Source of the DNA: Drosophila pseudoobscura
Taxonomy: Eukaryota; Arthropoda; Insecta; Diptera; Drosophilidae
Assembly (NCBI RefSeq): GCF_009870125.1
Contig: NC_046679.1
Location: 23,374,001 to 23,438,000, forward strand
Length of the DNA: 64,000 bases
Direction of reading: 5' to 3'
Below the pieces are notes generated by a model that was not told the origin of the DNA, did not search any database, and saw nothing but the letters and a program-made list of their open reading frames with translations. Below are positions 50,801 to 61,700 of this stretch, piece after piece; within the stretch, counting starts at the first letter, position 1, and each line of letters begins with the position of its first letter. The translations under genes were made by a program, and so were the position numbers.

Positions 50801-53800
50801 GTGAGAGGGGTAGAACCAGAGGAACCGCAAAAAGCAAAGCCAAAGTTGCGTGTGGCGAAAAGTAGCTTCAATAATAATAATACAAGAAAATGCTGATGAA
50901 AAATGAACGAAAGCGAGAGGAGGGATAAATTGACGAGGAGAGAGGGGCAATGGGGGCAAGCAGCTGTGGCTCACAAAAACAAAAACAAAAAACAAGGACA
51001 AATTGCGGATTAAGCAAAAAGAATGTGAATGTAAAAGCGTACACAAAGGAAATAAAAAAGCAAAGCACATGACTTCCAGACCGACTAACGGGACCAATAA
51101 ACCAACCGACCGACCCTCCGACCGACCGACCGTCAGACCCCAACGACCCAACCATCCACAAACACCACAGCCACTGCCCCGCTGCTGATGACGTCATTAG
51201 GCTGTTGTCGACTGTCAATCGGTCGGTTCTGCTGCCTGCCTCCACTGCTTCTTTCTCTCTTGCGAGAGACACGGAAGAGAGAGTGAGTGAGTGGCGGCAA
51301 CTGCTTGCTTGCGTGTGCTTGTGTGGGTGCACGCAGCAACAAGAAAGAAAAGGCCAAGTTTGCTGACGATTAGCAGCATAAGTGGAACCACCGCAAGCTG
51401 ATGGCTGATGGCCAGGGCTGCCACCAGGCCACCACCCAATCGCCACCACTCGCCGCCGCCGAAGATGATGTCTAATGTTTTAGTGTGCGACAGAAATGGT
51501 CAATGCGAGGGCGTTCGCCTAGAGAAACGGTGACATCTGTACACTCTTTCGTTGGGCATAAGGCGAATCCAAGATTGTAAGCAGTGCGACCACTTGAAGC
51601 AGTACTATTGGAACAAACTATACCAAAAATTGGTGTTAGCAATCGCTCTATCTTGAATTGATTTTATTTGGAATAAAAACGAGAATCAATCGCTGATAAG
51701 TGAGCTACAGATGTACATGCACGAGTATGCGGATGCCATTGGGGATGCGGGGGGGCCATAGAAATGCTGTTCATGCACTTTTCAATGCACCTATCCATTG
51801 GATACCGAGGGCATGGCAGCTCTTCAAACAAAAGTTCACAATGAAATGCACATGGCAGTGTACAATGGTATAGCAAACGTAAGCAGAAAAACAAGAAAAC
51901 CAATAGTGTGAAATTTTCATCTAATTAAATTAGATGCCAGTCATGCTTGAACACGAGAGGGAAGGCAGGCGGGGAGGGCGGTGTGTGGGCAGCGTGCGTG
52001 TGCAAGTGAAAAGCCTGTCAAACAAATCGATGGGGATTTAGTTAACAAACAGCTGACACAAAGCTTGGACACAGTCCACAGTCCTCCTCCTCATCCACAC
52101 AGCAGCTTCAGCTTTATGTACCTTTAAAACCCATCCGCAGTGACTCATCACGTATTATTCTATACGTTTGACAGCAAAACGGAAAAGAAATTCGCACAGA
52201 AATCCTTTTGCACTTAAGCTTGAATGGCCCGAGAGAAGAGGAAGGCTGACAGCCCCCGTGTCTCCACCACCACCTCAGCCAGTGTTGATTAACGAACGAG
52301 CATCGTGCTAGTGGACTTTGGATTAATGAATAATACAGAATACAGTCTGTAATCTGTTCTGCATTGCATTACAACATTCATTTGTCATTACAAAAGAAAA
52401 ATCATCTTCTCTGCAGAGGCACTTCTTTCAATAGAAGAACGATATCTGCTCTAATTTCCAGCAATAATCTCTATAATTTATTTCTCCACCACAGCGATAA
52501 CTGTTTCCATTTTGAAAATTTAGACAGCTTTTGCGGCTGATAAAAAGTTTTACGACATTGATTAATAAAATAAATGACTTTGTTTGGGAAGCTATCAGAA
52601 TTTTGAAATCAGAGACCGCCTAGGCGCAGTTTACGCAGCACTCGACGCACACAGCGATTTTTTACCGATTTTCTCACATTTCCACACTGGAAAAGTTCAA
52701 GTGCAACGAGCCAAAGAGCAGGAAAATGAAAAGGGACAAGTGCTCTTCTTTCAACTATTTTCAACTTGCTCGAGTTGCCTTCCCTTTTCACCCCGCTCTT
52801 CCCCCGACACTCTCCACTCTCCAATCTCTGCTCCTGTCCTCGAAGTCTCCTACAGAGCTCAACTATTTGCGTTAATTTCTCATCTTTGTCTCTGTCCCGG
52901 GCATTCCTTTGGTGGAGAAAAGAGGATGAGCAAGTAGAACCATGGAAGGTGGTGGGAGGGGGACAAACTTATTAGAGGCAGAACGAGGCGCACTAACAAG
53001 TTGCTCGGGTCAAGTCTCAAGTCTGGTTTTTTGTTTGAGCTGCTCTTCTCTCCGCACTCTTTCAAATTCCAATGGTATTATAATTTAGATATCTCTCTCT
53101 TTAATTATAGATTGGATTTTCTAGCTGAATCGATCTTTAAGCTGAACTGTTTAAAATAGGGAGAAACACCCTTTAAGTTTCTGGAACTGCAAAGGTATTC
53201 AAACTTCGGCTACAAGAAAAAAAACCCCTTTTCGAGGTGCCAGTGTGTAAAAACTTCGTTGCACTTGAGTCTTCTATCATGATTTATTTTTTTTTTCTTC
53301 GCTTTTTTGTGTGTGTTTTAGAAGACGGCGACAGAAAAGATTTCAGTCATTTTTAATGAACAAAGTCTGTCTGTTTTTCTTACAGTCGCTGTTCCTCTCC
53401 TCTTTCTTGGGCTCCGTCTGCGGCTTGTTTTTCCTCATCTCGTGATGTTCTCCTTTTTTCTTTCTTAATTATCAGCAACTGGTTTTTCCATTGCCATTGA
53501 TTTCGGTCTTGGTATTTGTTGTCTTCTTCTTTATGCTCTCGTAATTGTTTTTAATTTTCGAAAACAAATAAATGTCGCGTTGGAAAACACACAAATTCAT
53601 AAATTACATTTTAATTAATTAATTGCTTTTTGTCCACCAAAGCAAAAAAAAGAAGAAGAAACAAAATATATGTATGTATTTACAGTAATCTTCAATGGGC
53701 ACGGGGTATGGGCATCCCTGTCTCGCCTTCGTGTTCGTGTAATTGAGGTCAAACGCGTTGTCCGCATATCAACTGCAGTCTGCAGGAGAAGCAGTGCAGA

Positions 53801-55944
53801 GGAGTAGCTGAAGAGAGCCACTGCTGTGGTAGTAGGAGTAAGAAAGAGAGAGAGATGGGAGAGGAGAGAGAGCGGGAGCGGGAGCTCAATAACCCCAAAG
53901 TCCAAGAGCTGTTGCTCGAGTTTTGTTTTTACTTCTGTCTCTTTTTTTTCGATAATTACACCACAAGCAAACACACACACACACACACACCGGCATGCAT
54001 TAATATGCGTATAAGGAAACGCATTTCAATATGCAACGAGTGCCCTATGTTACAACTAATCGATACCCCGTAACAGATTTTATTGCTTCTGTAATAGAGG
54101 CAAAAATACATAGCATAGAGGGTCATCAGTTCCTGATTCTGGCTGAACATCCTTAAAACATATCCCCTTTTATAGCCTATAACTACAGGGTACAAGAAAC
54201 TCATTTGATTGAAGGTTAAATCACTTGAGAGAGACCGTAACTAAATATTTAATCACATAATTATGACCATCGGACGCGCCGGCATCGCCATCCGCATCGA
54301 TGCACAGAACGAGGAGACCTGGAGACGTGGGCTAGGGTAAATGTTTGCACAAATGATTTCGTTTGACAGTGCGGCCATATCTAATCACGAGAACTTTTGC
54401 TGAACTGATCAATGATATTCCTCGCTCGTTTTTCTATAAATTTGTGAGCCTAGAGGTCAGGGATTATTTGGGCCCCAGATCAATAAAGTACAGAGAAAAC
54501 GATTCCCCACTTTGTCATTCCCATGGTGCCCGTCCCCCTCCCCAAAATCATTCCAGTATATATGGTGGCATCATGAAGAGCAAACAAGTGTGTACAAATA
54601 TATATACCCGAAAAAGAACCCAAAATGCAGACAACAAACAAACCGTATAATGTAATATAAAACATTCCATTCCTCATACACAGAGAGAGAGAGACCCAAA
54701 GCCAAAGCCAACAACAACCTAGAAGTGTCAATAGACGTGCAGGGCAGGGCAGAGGAGAGCAGAGCAGAGCACAAGGTAACAAACAACGAGACAACCGACG
54801 CACTATTGGACCCACATCCAAGGCAGCAAGCAACCTCTTTCCGACACACACACACAAGGAGGCCGGGACGGGACGGGATGGGATCAACTAAAATGTCTAT
54901 AAAATATTTATAATGTGCGTGGCGTGGCGTGGGGTGTGTGTGAATTTTACTTTCCGCTTCCTTACACAAACATTTCTCATATGTATGTAAAGTATATCTA
55001 TTATGCATGTATGGATTGGAAAACCATTTCGTGCCAAGAGGAACAAGAAGCAAACGTCTCCGCTCTGCCACTCTGATAAAGCAGCAGCCGCCGCGGAAAA
55101 GAAAATCAAACACAAAAAAAACAACAAAAACACACAAAGTTTAAATAGAAAATTCTCTGGGCTAAAAATAAAATCTTTTTGGCAAACCACAAAAACAACA
55201 ACAAAACGCGAAAAGCCACTCAAGTGATAGTTGAACTTTTGCCCAAGTGTGTGTGTTTTCTTGGCTAACATTCACACACACACACACCCATACACGTATA
55301 TACATAAAAGCCAATCTATATAGCGGGATATAGTAGGAGTATAATGTGCGATTGTGTGCCGCATACAGGTGGCATAATCTGTTCAATGGCAGCACTTTCG
55401 TGTGGCACAGCTCCCTTACGATTTGGCATTGAATATATTGAATAAAAGCAGAGTATTTTCAACACAAAGGAAAGGTGACTTGTTGATGTCACAGGAAGAT
55501 AGGTATAAATCCCTATTGCAGCATTCGTTCAATCATTCGAAAAAGTCGATTGACCAATCTTATCGTTATCATAACATTCATTCATTCTACATCTAAACTT
55601 GATAGCAACATTTATGAAAACAATCAACTCTTCCGGCGCCTAAGAGTGTTTTTTTCCTGCCAAACTTGGGAAAATAGGCTTGGTAATGGGACTGTTTTTT
55701 ATTTCTGGACATACCAGAGTTTCAGAGTCTTAACCACCCATCGCCCAATCGAAATTAAGTTTAAATTTAAAGTTTAAATTACAATGCTAAAATAGGGAAC
55801 ATTGTGGTAGGGACAAAGTAACAAATGGAACGGTACTCTCTCTGAGAGTTCCTTTTTGACATTGGAATTTCCATTCATATTTTTTTTTTTGTTTTTTTTT
55901 TTTTACTTGTCAACTCACCTAGCTTGCCGTTCGCGTCGCTGCAT
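26809..55944 (-). CDS. gish: Casein kinase 1 gamma, gilgamesh; canonical isoform of 11 coding exons, 463 aa
   Basis: Membrane-associated Ser/Thr kinase; the CK1 gamma family phosphorylates Wnt co-receptors, and gish acts in glial migration and trichome/sperm development in flies. Exons (minus): 55944-55919, 41208-41000, 37071-36961, 33702-33551, 32589-32475, 32414-32146, 32085-31915, 30706-30626, 29404-29306, 27498-27392, 26860-26809. They sum to 1392 bases with every phase consistent. Motifs: IGCGNFGE (glycine loop), HVAIKME (ATP lysine), YRDVKPEN (catalytic loop), DFGLAKEYI with the Asp split by an intron, and [14 protein letters not shown] (CK1 signature). The C-terminus [20 protein letters not shown] is the palmitoylation-type anchor of CK1 gamma. 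Alternative exons are listed separately. The first exon is inferred from its phase and donor, and other start exons probably exist in the 14.7-kb first intron. Confidence 0.93.
26861..27391 (-). other. gish: Last intron of gish
   Basis: Between the exon ending in DET and the CCCFF exon. It contains repeated ATCGAT/CGATAGA sequence (27108-27365), with several diverged copies of TCATCGATAGA. No coding sequence recognised. Confidence 0.6.
27499..28221 (-). other. gish: gish intronic sequence downstream of the alternative terminal exon
   Basis: AT-dinucleotide runs at 27603-27656 and TAG/TAC trinucleotide runs at 28128-28200. If the alternative terminal exon is used, part of this is its 3' UTR. 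No exon seen. Confidence 0.5.
28222..28308 (-). CDS. gish: Alternative C-terminal exon of gish (28 aa, acidic, no cysteine anchor)
   Basis: A TTACAG acceptor is followed by 28 codons and TAA at 28224-28222, in phase 0, matching the phase-0 end of the exon at 29404-29306. The peptide begins [18 protein letters not shown] and ends EPPKK. It is strongly acidic and contains CK2-like SDDD sites, but no cysteines, so this isoform would lose the [11 protein letters not shown] membrane anchor. AATAAA overlaps the stop, fitting a nearby transcript end. Confidence 0.72.
   Translation of the reverse strand, partial: RLPEDSSSDDDSPFDAYYEKSDDEPPKK
28309..29305 (-). other. gish: gish intron
   Basis: No supported exon. 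GA-rich runs near 28848-28866 and 29188-29270. A possible nine-base microexon (28879-28887) was considered and rejected. Confidence 0.5.
29405..30182 (-). other. gish: gish intron
   Basis: Contains a GAGC tetranucleotide run near 29522-29540 and the motif at 29957-29980 that recurs in diverged form at 47462. No exon supported. Confidence 0.5.
30183..30248 (-). CDS. gish: Optional 66-base acidic cassette exon of gish
   Basis: Flanked by an ATCTATAG acceptor and a GTTAGA donor, phase 0 at both ends, lying between two phase-0 exons (30706-30626 and 29404-29306). It encodes 22 residues beginning [18 protein letters not shown], of which more than half are acidic or Asn. Insertion would add a charged patch to the C-terminal tail without changing frame. 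I do not recall it from the canonical protein, so optional use is inferred. Confidence 0.62.
30249..30625 (-). other. gish: gish intron
   Basis: A-rich intron with GA tracts; no exon recognised. Confidence 0.5.
30707..31105 (-). other. gish: gish intron
   Basis: Contains AT runs near 30779-30795. No exon recognised. Confidence 0.5.
31106..31183 (-). CDS. gish: Optional 78-base cassette exon of gish
   Basis: Acceptor TTTTTAAG, donor GTATCA, phase 0 at both ends. It lies between the last kinase-domain exon (32085-31915, ending GKTM) and the exon starting STPVG (30706), both phase 0 at this junction. It encodes 26 residues beginning [19 protein letters not shown], a basic Lys/Pro-containing linker. 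Splice sites are moderate, but the frame, phase and composition fit an optional exon. Confidence 0.62.
31184..31914 (-). other. gish: gish intron
   Basis: No exon recognised; AT-rich with a TATATA run near 31689. Confidence 0.5.
32590..33550 (-). other. gish: gish intron with a perfect 13-bp inverted repeat
   Basis: Lies between the hinge exon and the catalytic-loop exon. It contains arms AGCAATCCATAAT (32687-32699) and ATTATGGATTGCT (32713-32725) around a 13-base loop, and a GA run near 33170-33190. Confidence 0.7.
33551..33702 (-). CDS. gish: gish hinge exon A (standard CK1 sequence)
   Basis: Encodes [20 protein letters not shown] and on through [11 protein letters not shown] to AIQL: beta strands 4-5, the hinge and the following helix. 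It starts with two bases completing a codon and ends in phase 0. The acceptor is a tandem TAG/CAG, giving a start at 33702 or 33699. It carries the normal CK1 hinge motif GPSLEDLF, so I use it in the canonical isoform. Confidence 0.9.
33703..35456 (-). other. gish: gish intron between hinge exons A and B
   Basis: Contains GA-rich runs (33930-33970, 34065-34135, 34670-34690) and TTGG/ATTG simple repeats just before exon A (33725-33775). No further exon recognised. Confidence 0.55.
35457..35623 (-). CDS. gish: gish alternative hinge exon B
   Basis: A second version of exon A with the same entry and exit phases (acceptor TGTCCAG, donor GTAAGT). It encodes [20 protein letters not shown] then [20 protein letters not shown] to IAKQL. 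Compared with exon A the FGPCGK turn becomes LGTCGGR, the gatekeeper position is Leu rather than Met, and the hinge GPSLEDLF becomes GLSLEDLF. Joining B to A would shift the frame, so only one can be used. The sequence is well preserved with no stops, so I regard it as a working exon. Confidence 0.85.
35624..36960 (-). other. gish: gish intron
   Basis: Begins with a CATTT/CGTTT array (35630-35680) next to the exon B acceptor and includes GA and TATA runs. No exon recognised. Confidence 0.5.
37072..40999 (-). other. gish: gish intron
   Basis: No coding exon supported. Contains ATACCC hairpins at 37665-37683 and 40387-40405, a direct 12-base repeat at 38347 and 38392, CA runs near 37954 and 38610, and the 21-base minisatellite at 40549-40704. 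Confidence 0.5.
40549..40704. repeat. 21-bp minisatellite, about seven copies
   Basis: Tandem unit GGTGCAGGAGGAAAGGAAGA plus one base, slightly varied between copies. As the unit is a multiple of three, both strands stay open across it, producing spurious Gly/Glu- and Leu/Ser-rich frames. Confidence 0.9.
41745..42189 (+). mobile_element. Remnant of a non-LTR retrotransposon: RNase H end and TAACC-type tail
   Basis: The plus strand encodes [19 protein letters not shown] near 41830-41890, the C-terminal RNase H motif of LINE-like elements such as the I/LOA groups. It is followed by decayed sequence and ends with a short ACCTAACCTAACC tail at 42172-42189. Upstream reverse transcriptase and endonuclease parts are missing, so this is a 5'-truncated dead copy lying antisense within gish intron 1. 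Confidence 0.75.
45437..45523. repeat. (TG)n and (CT)n microsatellites
   Basis: A TG run at about 45437-45460 and a CT run at 45501-45523, separated by about 40 bases, in gish intron 1. Confidence 0.85.
55919..55944 (-). CDS. gish: Distal first coding exon of gish
   Basis: ATG at 55944 opens MQRRERQA and ends with AG before a strong GTGAGT donor. The two left-over bases join the T at 41208 to make Ser, reading into [11 protein letters not shown], so the phase is exact. I chose it because no other donor with the required phase and an upstream ATG was found in the first intron. Eight codons is little evidence by itself. Confidence 0.55.
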
Positions 55945-57173
55945 CTTGGTTTCTGTTTATTTTTTGTGGTTGTCAATGACTGCTGCTCCGACGAAAGCCT
56001 TTTGAATTTCGATTCAAAAAATATTAATCACTTTCTATAGAATTTTGATAGCGAATTTTTTTATCGGCAAAATGGAACTGGAACTATTGTTGGATTGGTG
56101 TGCTGGTTGCTGCTTTCCTCTGCTGCTGCTGCTGCTTGCGTTATTTTGATCGGTAAGAGTGATCCGAGATGCGACTTGCTGGTGGATCTGTTGGATCAGA
56201 TACAGATACAGGGTACGGGGCCACTGAGAGACACGGATGTACGGACACGCACGGACATGCACGTACACACACACACTCACTTAACGTTCACGCATGTCGC
56301 GCATGCGGCCAACACACACGTTTACGTTTGCGTTTAAGCTGGATCTCTCTCCGGCCGCTCTCCCGCTGAAGAGTACAGGTGTGCGTCGGTCGTCGTCGCT
56401 CCCGCTCCCACTCCCACGTTATAGGCTGTGCTAGCTTACAGTTATTCCCGTTCCTTTTCCCGTTTTAGCAGCAGCTGTTGTTGTTGTTGCTGTGAGGTCG
56501 TCGGTTGACATTAAATATGAAATTTGAGCAGCATTTCTTCGAATTTTATGGTTTATTTCTATTGTTTTTGTAGAAATTTCATGAAAATATTATTGAATTT
56601 TGTATGGGGTTCAGGGGGATGAGTATGTGTGTGTGTTTAGGTATGTGTCAGAAGGCGGGCTATTTTGTTTTTACACTCGGACGTTTCGAAGGGGAGTTTT
56701 GTTCTACGTTAAATATCTCTATTTATACAATTTCTTTTGCTTGTACAATTTGACAAGATCACACTTTTCAACATTTTCCTCCAACAAATCAAGCCCAATT
56801 CTGTGTATAGTATTGTTTTCTGTTCAATTTGTTGCTATGTATGTATTTTTTCTTTTTCACATTTTAGCGCCGGCAAAGAACAACATAACGTAAAATCAAC
56901 AACAAACAAAACGCTTTCTTGTGGTGTAGTTAAATTCTGTTAATAAAGATTTAACCGGTCAGCTCGCGTTTTAAACATTTACAACACATCTCTGCGGGTG
57001 CTTCCCGATAAGGGCAGGCGGAGGTCGTAATCAGATCAAGCTGCAAGTAAAAAATGAAAGAATTGCATTAATTTACACCTCAACAAAATGTCCATTCTTG
57101 CACGGTATTTCTATCAGGCAGGGCAGTATTTTTGCTTGGTATATTGGGTGAAGTGGACCTGCTGGTGACGGCA

Positions 57174-57184
57174 TGGTCACACTG
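57174..57184 (+). promoter_or_regulatory. Core-promoter Motif 1 (M1BP site)
   Basis: TGGTCACACTG matches the Drosophila Motif 1 consensus YGGTCACACTR fully. Such sites lie close to housekeeping start sites. The transcript it serves is not identified. Confidence 0.5.
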
Positions 57185-58723
57185 AGTGGCACTGAGGCTA
57201 ACTAAATTTGCTTTTTCTCATTGATTTTCGTTTAATTCACAGCCTTGTTGTCCCCCAAATGCTCTTTCAAACTGCCATGCACTTGAAACGCACGGACTTT
57301 GAATCAATGAGAGTCGGTATTGCATGTGAAAATGATTGACACCTCCTTTGGACCAGGGCAGACAGAATTAGGCCAATTAGTGGCGTTGCGTATCATCCTC
57401 ATCCTCTTTGGGCCTGTTACAGTTTTGGAAGATGTCTCGGCCACGGCTAGGCAGAAGGCCAAGCGATCAATTTTCGTACGTGATTTCTTTTATTTTTATA
57501 ATTTTTCACGTTTTGTTATTCGATGCAGCCAAAAAAAACTCGACGGCGGCCAACTGATGGCCAAAGAGACAGAACGAGAGAGAGTGAGAGAGCGCACGTA
57601 TGAGAGGCAGAGAGGGTGTAACTACTCAAGTTTTGGCCATATTTTTTCATTGAGCCGCCTTTTGCCAACGCATCATTATTTACCGAGGGCTTTATGTTCT
57701 TCCCCAATATTGAGTGATTTTCACGCGTAATTAATTTGGTGGTCCCGTTTTTTGGTGATTTACCTTTTAGACAGTTTTGCACGCATTTTCACTACGCCTC
57801 ATTTTTTCACTTATACACTGGCACGCACGCACTCACAGACACAGTTACACACACTCACACCAGGACCGAACTCAATTTTGCAATTTGAATTACTTTTGCA
57901 CTAACTAATAGCGGTGTGTATATTAGTTGATTTTTCGGGCGCTTCGTTGACTACTTAGTGCACTACTTTTTACATATTCATCATAGTCTATTTTCGTTCA
58001 ATTTTCAATTAAACTCTTCTCAAAAGACCAAAAACGCACGCAAGAGCACGAGAAAAATGGTGCGATTTTTTCCCTTGCTTGCTCACACACACACCGCACA
58101 CACACAAACACGGTCTGACAGTGGGGCCGTGTCGGGAAAGGACGGAAACGCTTCAGCGGCGTCAATATAATATACCAGATTCACATATTCTTTTAATGTA
58201 GCTAAACCTAATACATTTCCCCCGATTTGGTTATATTTTGTGTTTATTTCATAAAAATCCTTGCTATTTGTATTTCAGATTGCCTTGAGAAGTGTCTATA
58301 AAATACCAAAGAAAATACCACAGCACTGCCCAATTAGCCGGCAGCTTTGTTTACACATTTCCACTCGCAATCGTCAAAAAACCTATCAATCGTTCTGCAC
58401 ATGTCCCTTTTGTGACTAAAATATTTTATTTCACTTAAGTCAATCTTGACCATCTTGTAGTGTCAGCCAGGACCAAGGGCAAAGAGCAAATATCTTCACC
58501 CAAGTTACACACCACACACTTACACACAACACGGCACGGCTGCCACCGGACTATGTATTAAGCAAAACAATTTTAATTGTTTATGAACATATTTCATTAA
58601 CTTTTGTCCACTCCGCACTAAATCCTTCGATTTTTTACAGTTTGACCTAAAATCTACAGCTTGCGGCCAGGGTGACCATACTTCGGCTGCAGATAAAATA
58701 CCCAGGAAAATACTGAATGGCAA

Positions 58724-58729
58724 CACGTG
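58724..58729. promoter_or_regulatory. Mat89Ba: CACGTG E-box next to the Nol6 start
   Basis: Palindromic Myc/Max-type E-box about 47 bases before the ATG. Myc targets for ribosome biogenesis in flies commonly carry this motif near the start site. Confidence 0.5.
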
Positions 58730-58775
58730 CAGTCCAGTCCAGATAACATAATTTACATTTGATCTGTTGAGCAAA

Positions 58776-61700
58776 ATGGGTAAAATTAAGAAAATTCAAC
58801 GGAAAGGGGTAAGTTACGGAATAGAGATAACGGAAAGCATAGCTTAAAAATTGCATTCACCCAGCCACCGGCCACGAAACGTCCGCCAAAAGCCGCTCGA
58901 ACAGAATCTGCAGACTCTGCGTTGGGTCTTGATGCACACAGTGATCTGGAGAAGCCAGCCACAAGCAGCGATGATGGTTTCGAGGAGCCGACGCCAAAGC
59001 CAAAGCCATCCAAGAAGACCACAACATTGCCAGGACCCGTCTCGATCATTGCGCAAAAGAAGAACAAGTTCAGGACAGACGATGGGAAGAATGTGAAGCC
59101 ACCGACGCTGGAGGAGATGAAAGAATTGCGTGACACACGCAATCTCTTTCACTCGAATCTCTTCAAGCTGCAGGTCAAAGAGATGCTGGAGGAGATCCAA
59201 CTAAAGACCAAGTACACCGAGTACATAGACAATTGGATGGAATCCTTTACAGTCTTCACACAGCGGCTGAAAGATGGCTTGGTGGAGAAGAGCCAGCTGG
59301 AAGTGCCCTTGAATGTGGACAAGAAGATATCGGGCTTTATCTTCTCCAAGCCCACGAAAGAGCCTCAACTGATTGGTGCTGCCTCCACGGGTACTTTGCT
59401 GGGCCCAAAGATCGTAGTAGATGTGGCCCTGGAGATGCCCAAGGACTGTCTACACAAGGATGACTATCTAAACCTTATATACGATCAGAAGCGGGCCCTG
59501 TACCTGACCTACGTAACGAATCAGATGAGGAGCGATCCGGCCTATTCCCAGGATAATTTTGCCTTTAACTATCATGGCAATAATCCTCTCAAGCCAGTGC
59601 TGGAGCTAACGCCAGCCGCCAAGCAGGTGTCAAAGCACCTACAGCTGCGTTTGTTTATCACGGCGCCACAGAGCACCTTTAAGCCGGGCAGATTTGTGCC
59701 CTGGAACAATAATATACGGCCCACATACTATAACGATGAGTGGGATGAGGAGGAGGCACTGCCGTCCACACAGCACTATAATGCCAGTGTTCTGTTTGAC
59801 CTGACGCTGGCCCAGAACCAGGCACTCCTCGACAAGGCCTTCAAGGGCAGACGCAACTTTCAGGACGGTCTATTGCTGCTCAAAGTATGGCTGCGTCAGC
59901 GGGAGCTAGACAGAGGATTCACTGGCTTTGGTTCGCACATCCTGGCGGCGTTCATCGTGTATCTAAATCAACAGCGCATACTGCATCAGTCGAGCAGCAG
60001 CTACCAAGTGGCACGCACCGTTTGGAATCAACTGGCCAACACAGACTGGACGAATGGCATCACCCTAGCGCCCGCCTCAGGCCAAACAGAGCAGCTGAGC
60101 ACCATGGCCGGCTACTACGATGTGTGCTTCATGGATGTCTCCGGACAGCTCAATCTCTGTGCGAATGTGCCGCTGGGAGTGTACCAGAGGGTCCGAGCAG
60201 AGGCTAAACTAGCTGTAGACTTACTGAATGATATGAAATTGAATAGTTTCCCGTACATTTTCATGCAAAAGTGTCCACTGTACACGCGCGTGGATAACAT
60301 ACTAAAGTGAGTCTTGAATGGAGTTCTTTCTGAGTTCTCTGAGAGATTTAACTATTCTGTGTTTCCCCAGGATCACAAACTACTCGAGTATACAGCAAAT
60401 GCTTGTTCTTCATTCGAAGCCGCAGATGAAGTACGATTTTGCGAGTTATGGCTATCCTCAGCTGCTGCAAATCCTGACAGAGTGAGTAGAATGCATGTCT
60501 CATTGCTTGCTGGTATAATTAATTTCAAACTTTATAGGCTTCTGCAAAAGGGACTTAAGCAACGTGTCCAGGCCATTCTACCCATAGAAACCGTCAGCAG
60601 TGCATGGCCCGTCGAGAGCAAGGCCCCTATCATCGGACAATCCATACAGCTGGGTCTCATACTCGATCCAGAGCATGCGTATGAAGTGCTCGACAAGGGA
60701 CCGTCATCCAACGATGATCCCGAGGGATCTGCCGAGTTTCGAAAGTTTTGGGGCGATAAATCCAATCTGCGACGCTTTCAGGATGGCAGCATCACGGAGG
60801 CTGTTGTGTGGGGCACAACCAAAGATGCGCCAAGCAAGAAGCGACTGATTGTGCGGCAGATCGTGATGCATCTGCTGGAGCATCATCTCCAGCTGGACAG
60901 CAAGGATATCCAGTATATTGCAGCCGACCTAGATTTGGTCTATCAGCTATCGCCCTGGTTTAAGGTGTCCAAAGTGAAGACCAAACTGGAGCTGCAGCAG
61001 GACACGGATGCGGAGGCACTGAGTCCCAATGTGATACGCTGCTATGATGATTTGGCGCGCCAACTCCATGCGCTGGATGATCTGCCCCTGGAGATTGTGT
61101 CCATTTCGAGCATATCCCCGGTGTCCCGCTACTGTGAACCGATGCCGGTGCTGCCGCAGGCTCGCATGATGGCCGACCACATCCATGCCAGCCACATCCA
61201 GCGGGTAATCATTCAGCTGGGACAGAGCGGCAAGTGGCCAAATGAGCTGAGCGCCCTGAGAGCACTCAAGACGGCATTCCTCATTGAGATTGGCGAGAAA
61301 TTGAAGGCGCAGTGTCGTCTCAACTGGTCCATTACCTCTGAGGGCCTGCTGGTCCTCAAGCGGGGCTTCTGTTTCCTGCTGGAGCTGGCTCACAACAAAG
61401 AGCTGGCTCTGCTCAAGCAGGAGGTCACCGAACGGGGAGTGACGAAGTATGTGGATAACCCCGAGAGTCGTGCCCTGGAGCAACGGCACTACATCCTGCC
61501 CAAGGTCAGTGGAGCACTGCATTCCCTGCATCAGTCGCACTCCGCCTATGGGCCGACTGTGCTGATTGCCAAGCGCTGGCTGGCCACTCAACTGCTGGAT
61601 GACGGGATCTGGCCCCCGATGGCCACAGAGCTGCTGGTTGCCCATCTGTACCAGCAGCGAAATGCTCCTCAGGCCATAGCGGCACCCCAAACAGGATTCA

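Larger units (their letters stand above)
41209..55918 (-). other. gish: First intron of gish, about 14.7 kb
   Basis: Holds a non-LTR retrotransposon remnant (41745-42189), a possible LTR fragment (42600-42800), many GA/CA/CT microsatellites (e.g. 45437-45460 TG, 45501-45523 CT) and promoter-like sequence near 47380-47560. Further gish start exons probably lie here but none could be supported. Confidence 0.5.
55945..58775. other. gish 5' region and intergenic sequence before Nol6
   Basis: Holds gish 5' UTR or promoter sequence, a possible two-exon small gene on the minus strand (56951-57174), a Motif 1 match at 57174-57184 and two AAAATACC-containing segments (58305, 58695) of the type found in housekeeping promoters. 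Confidence 0.45.

Noticed and set aside
57331..57480. Plus-strand frame MIDTSFGPGQTELG ending before a GTACGT
   Set aside because: No family and an upstream out-of-frame ATG; a donor-like GTACGT alone is not enough.
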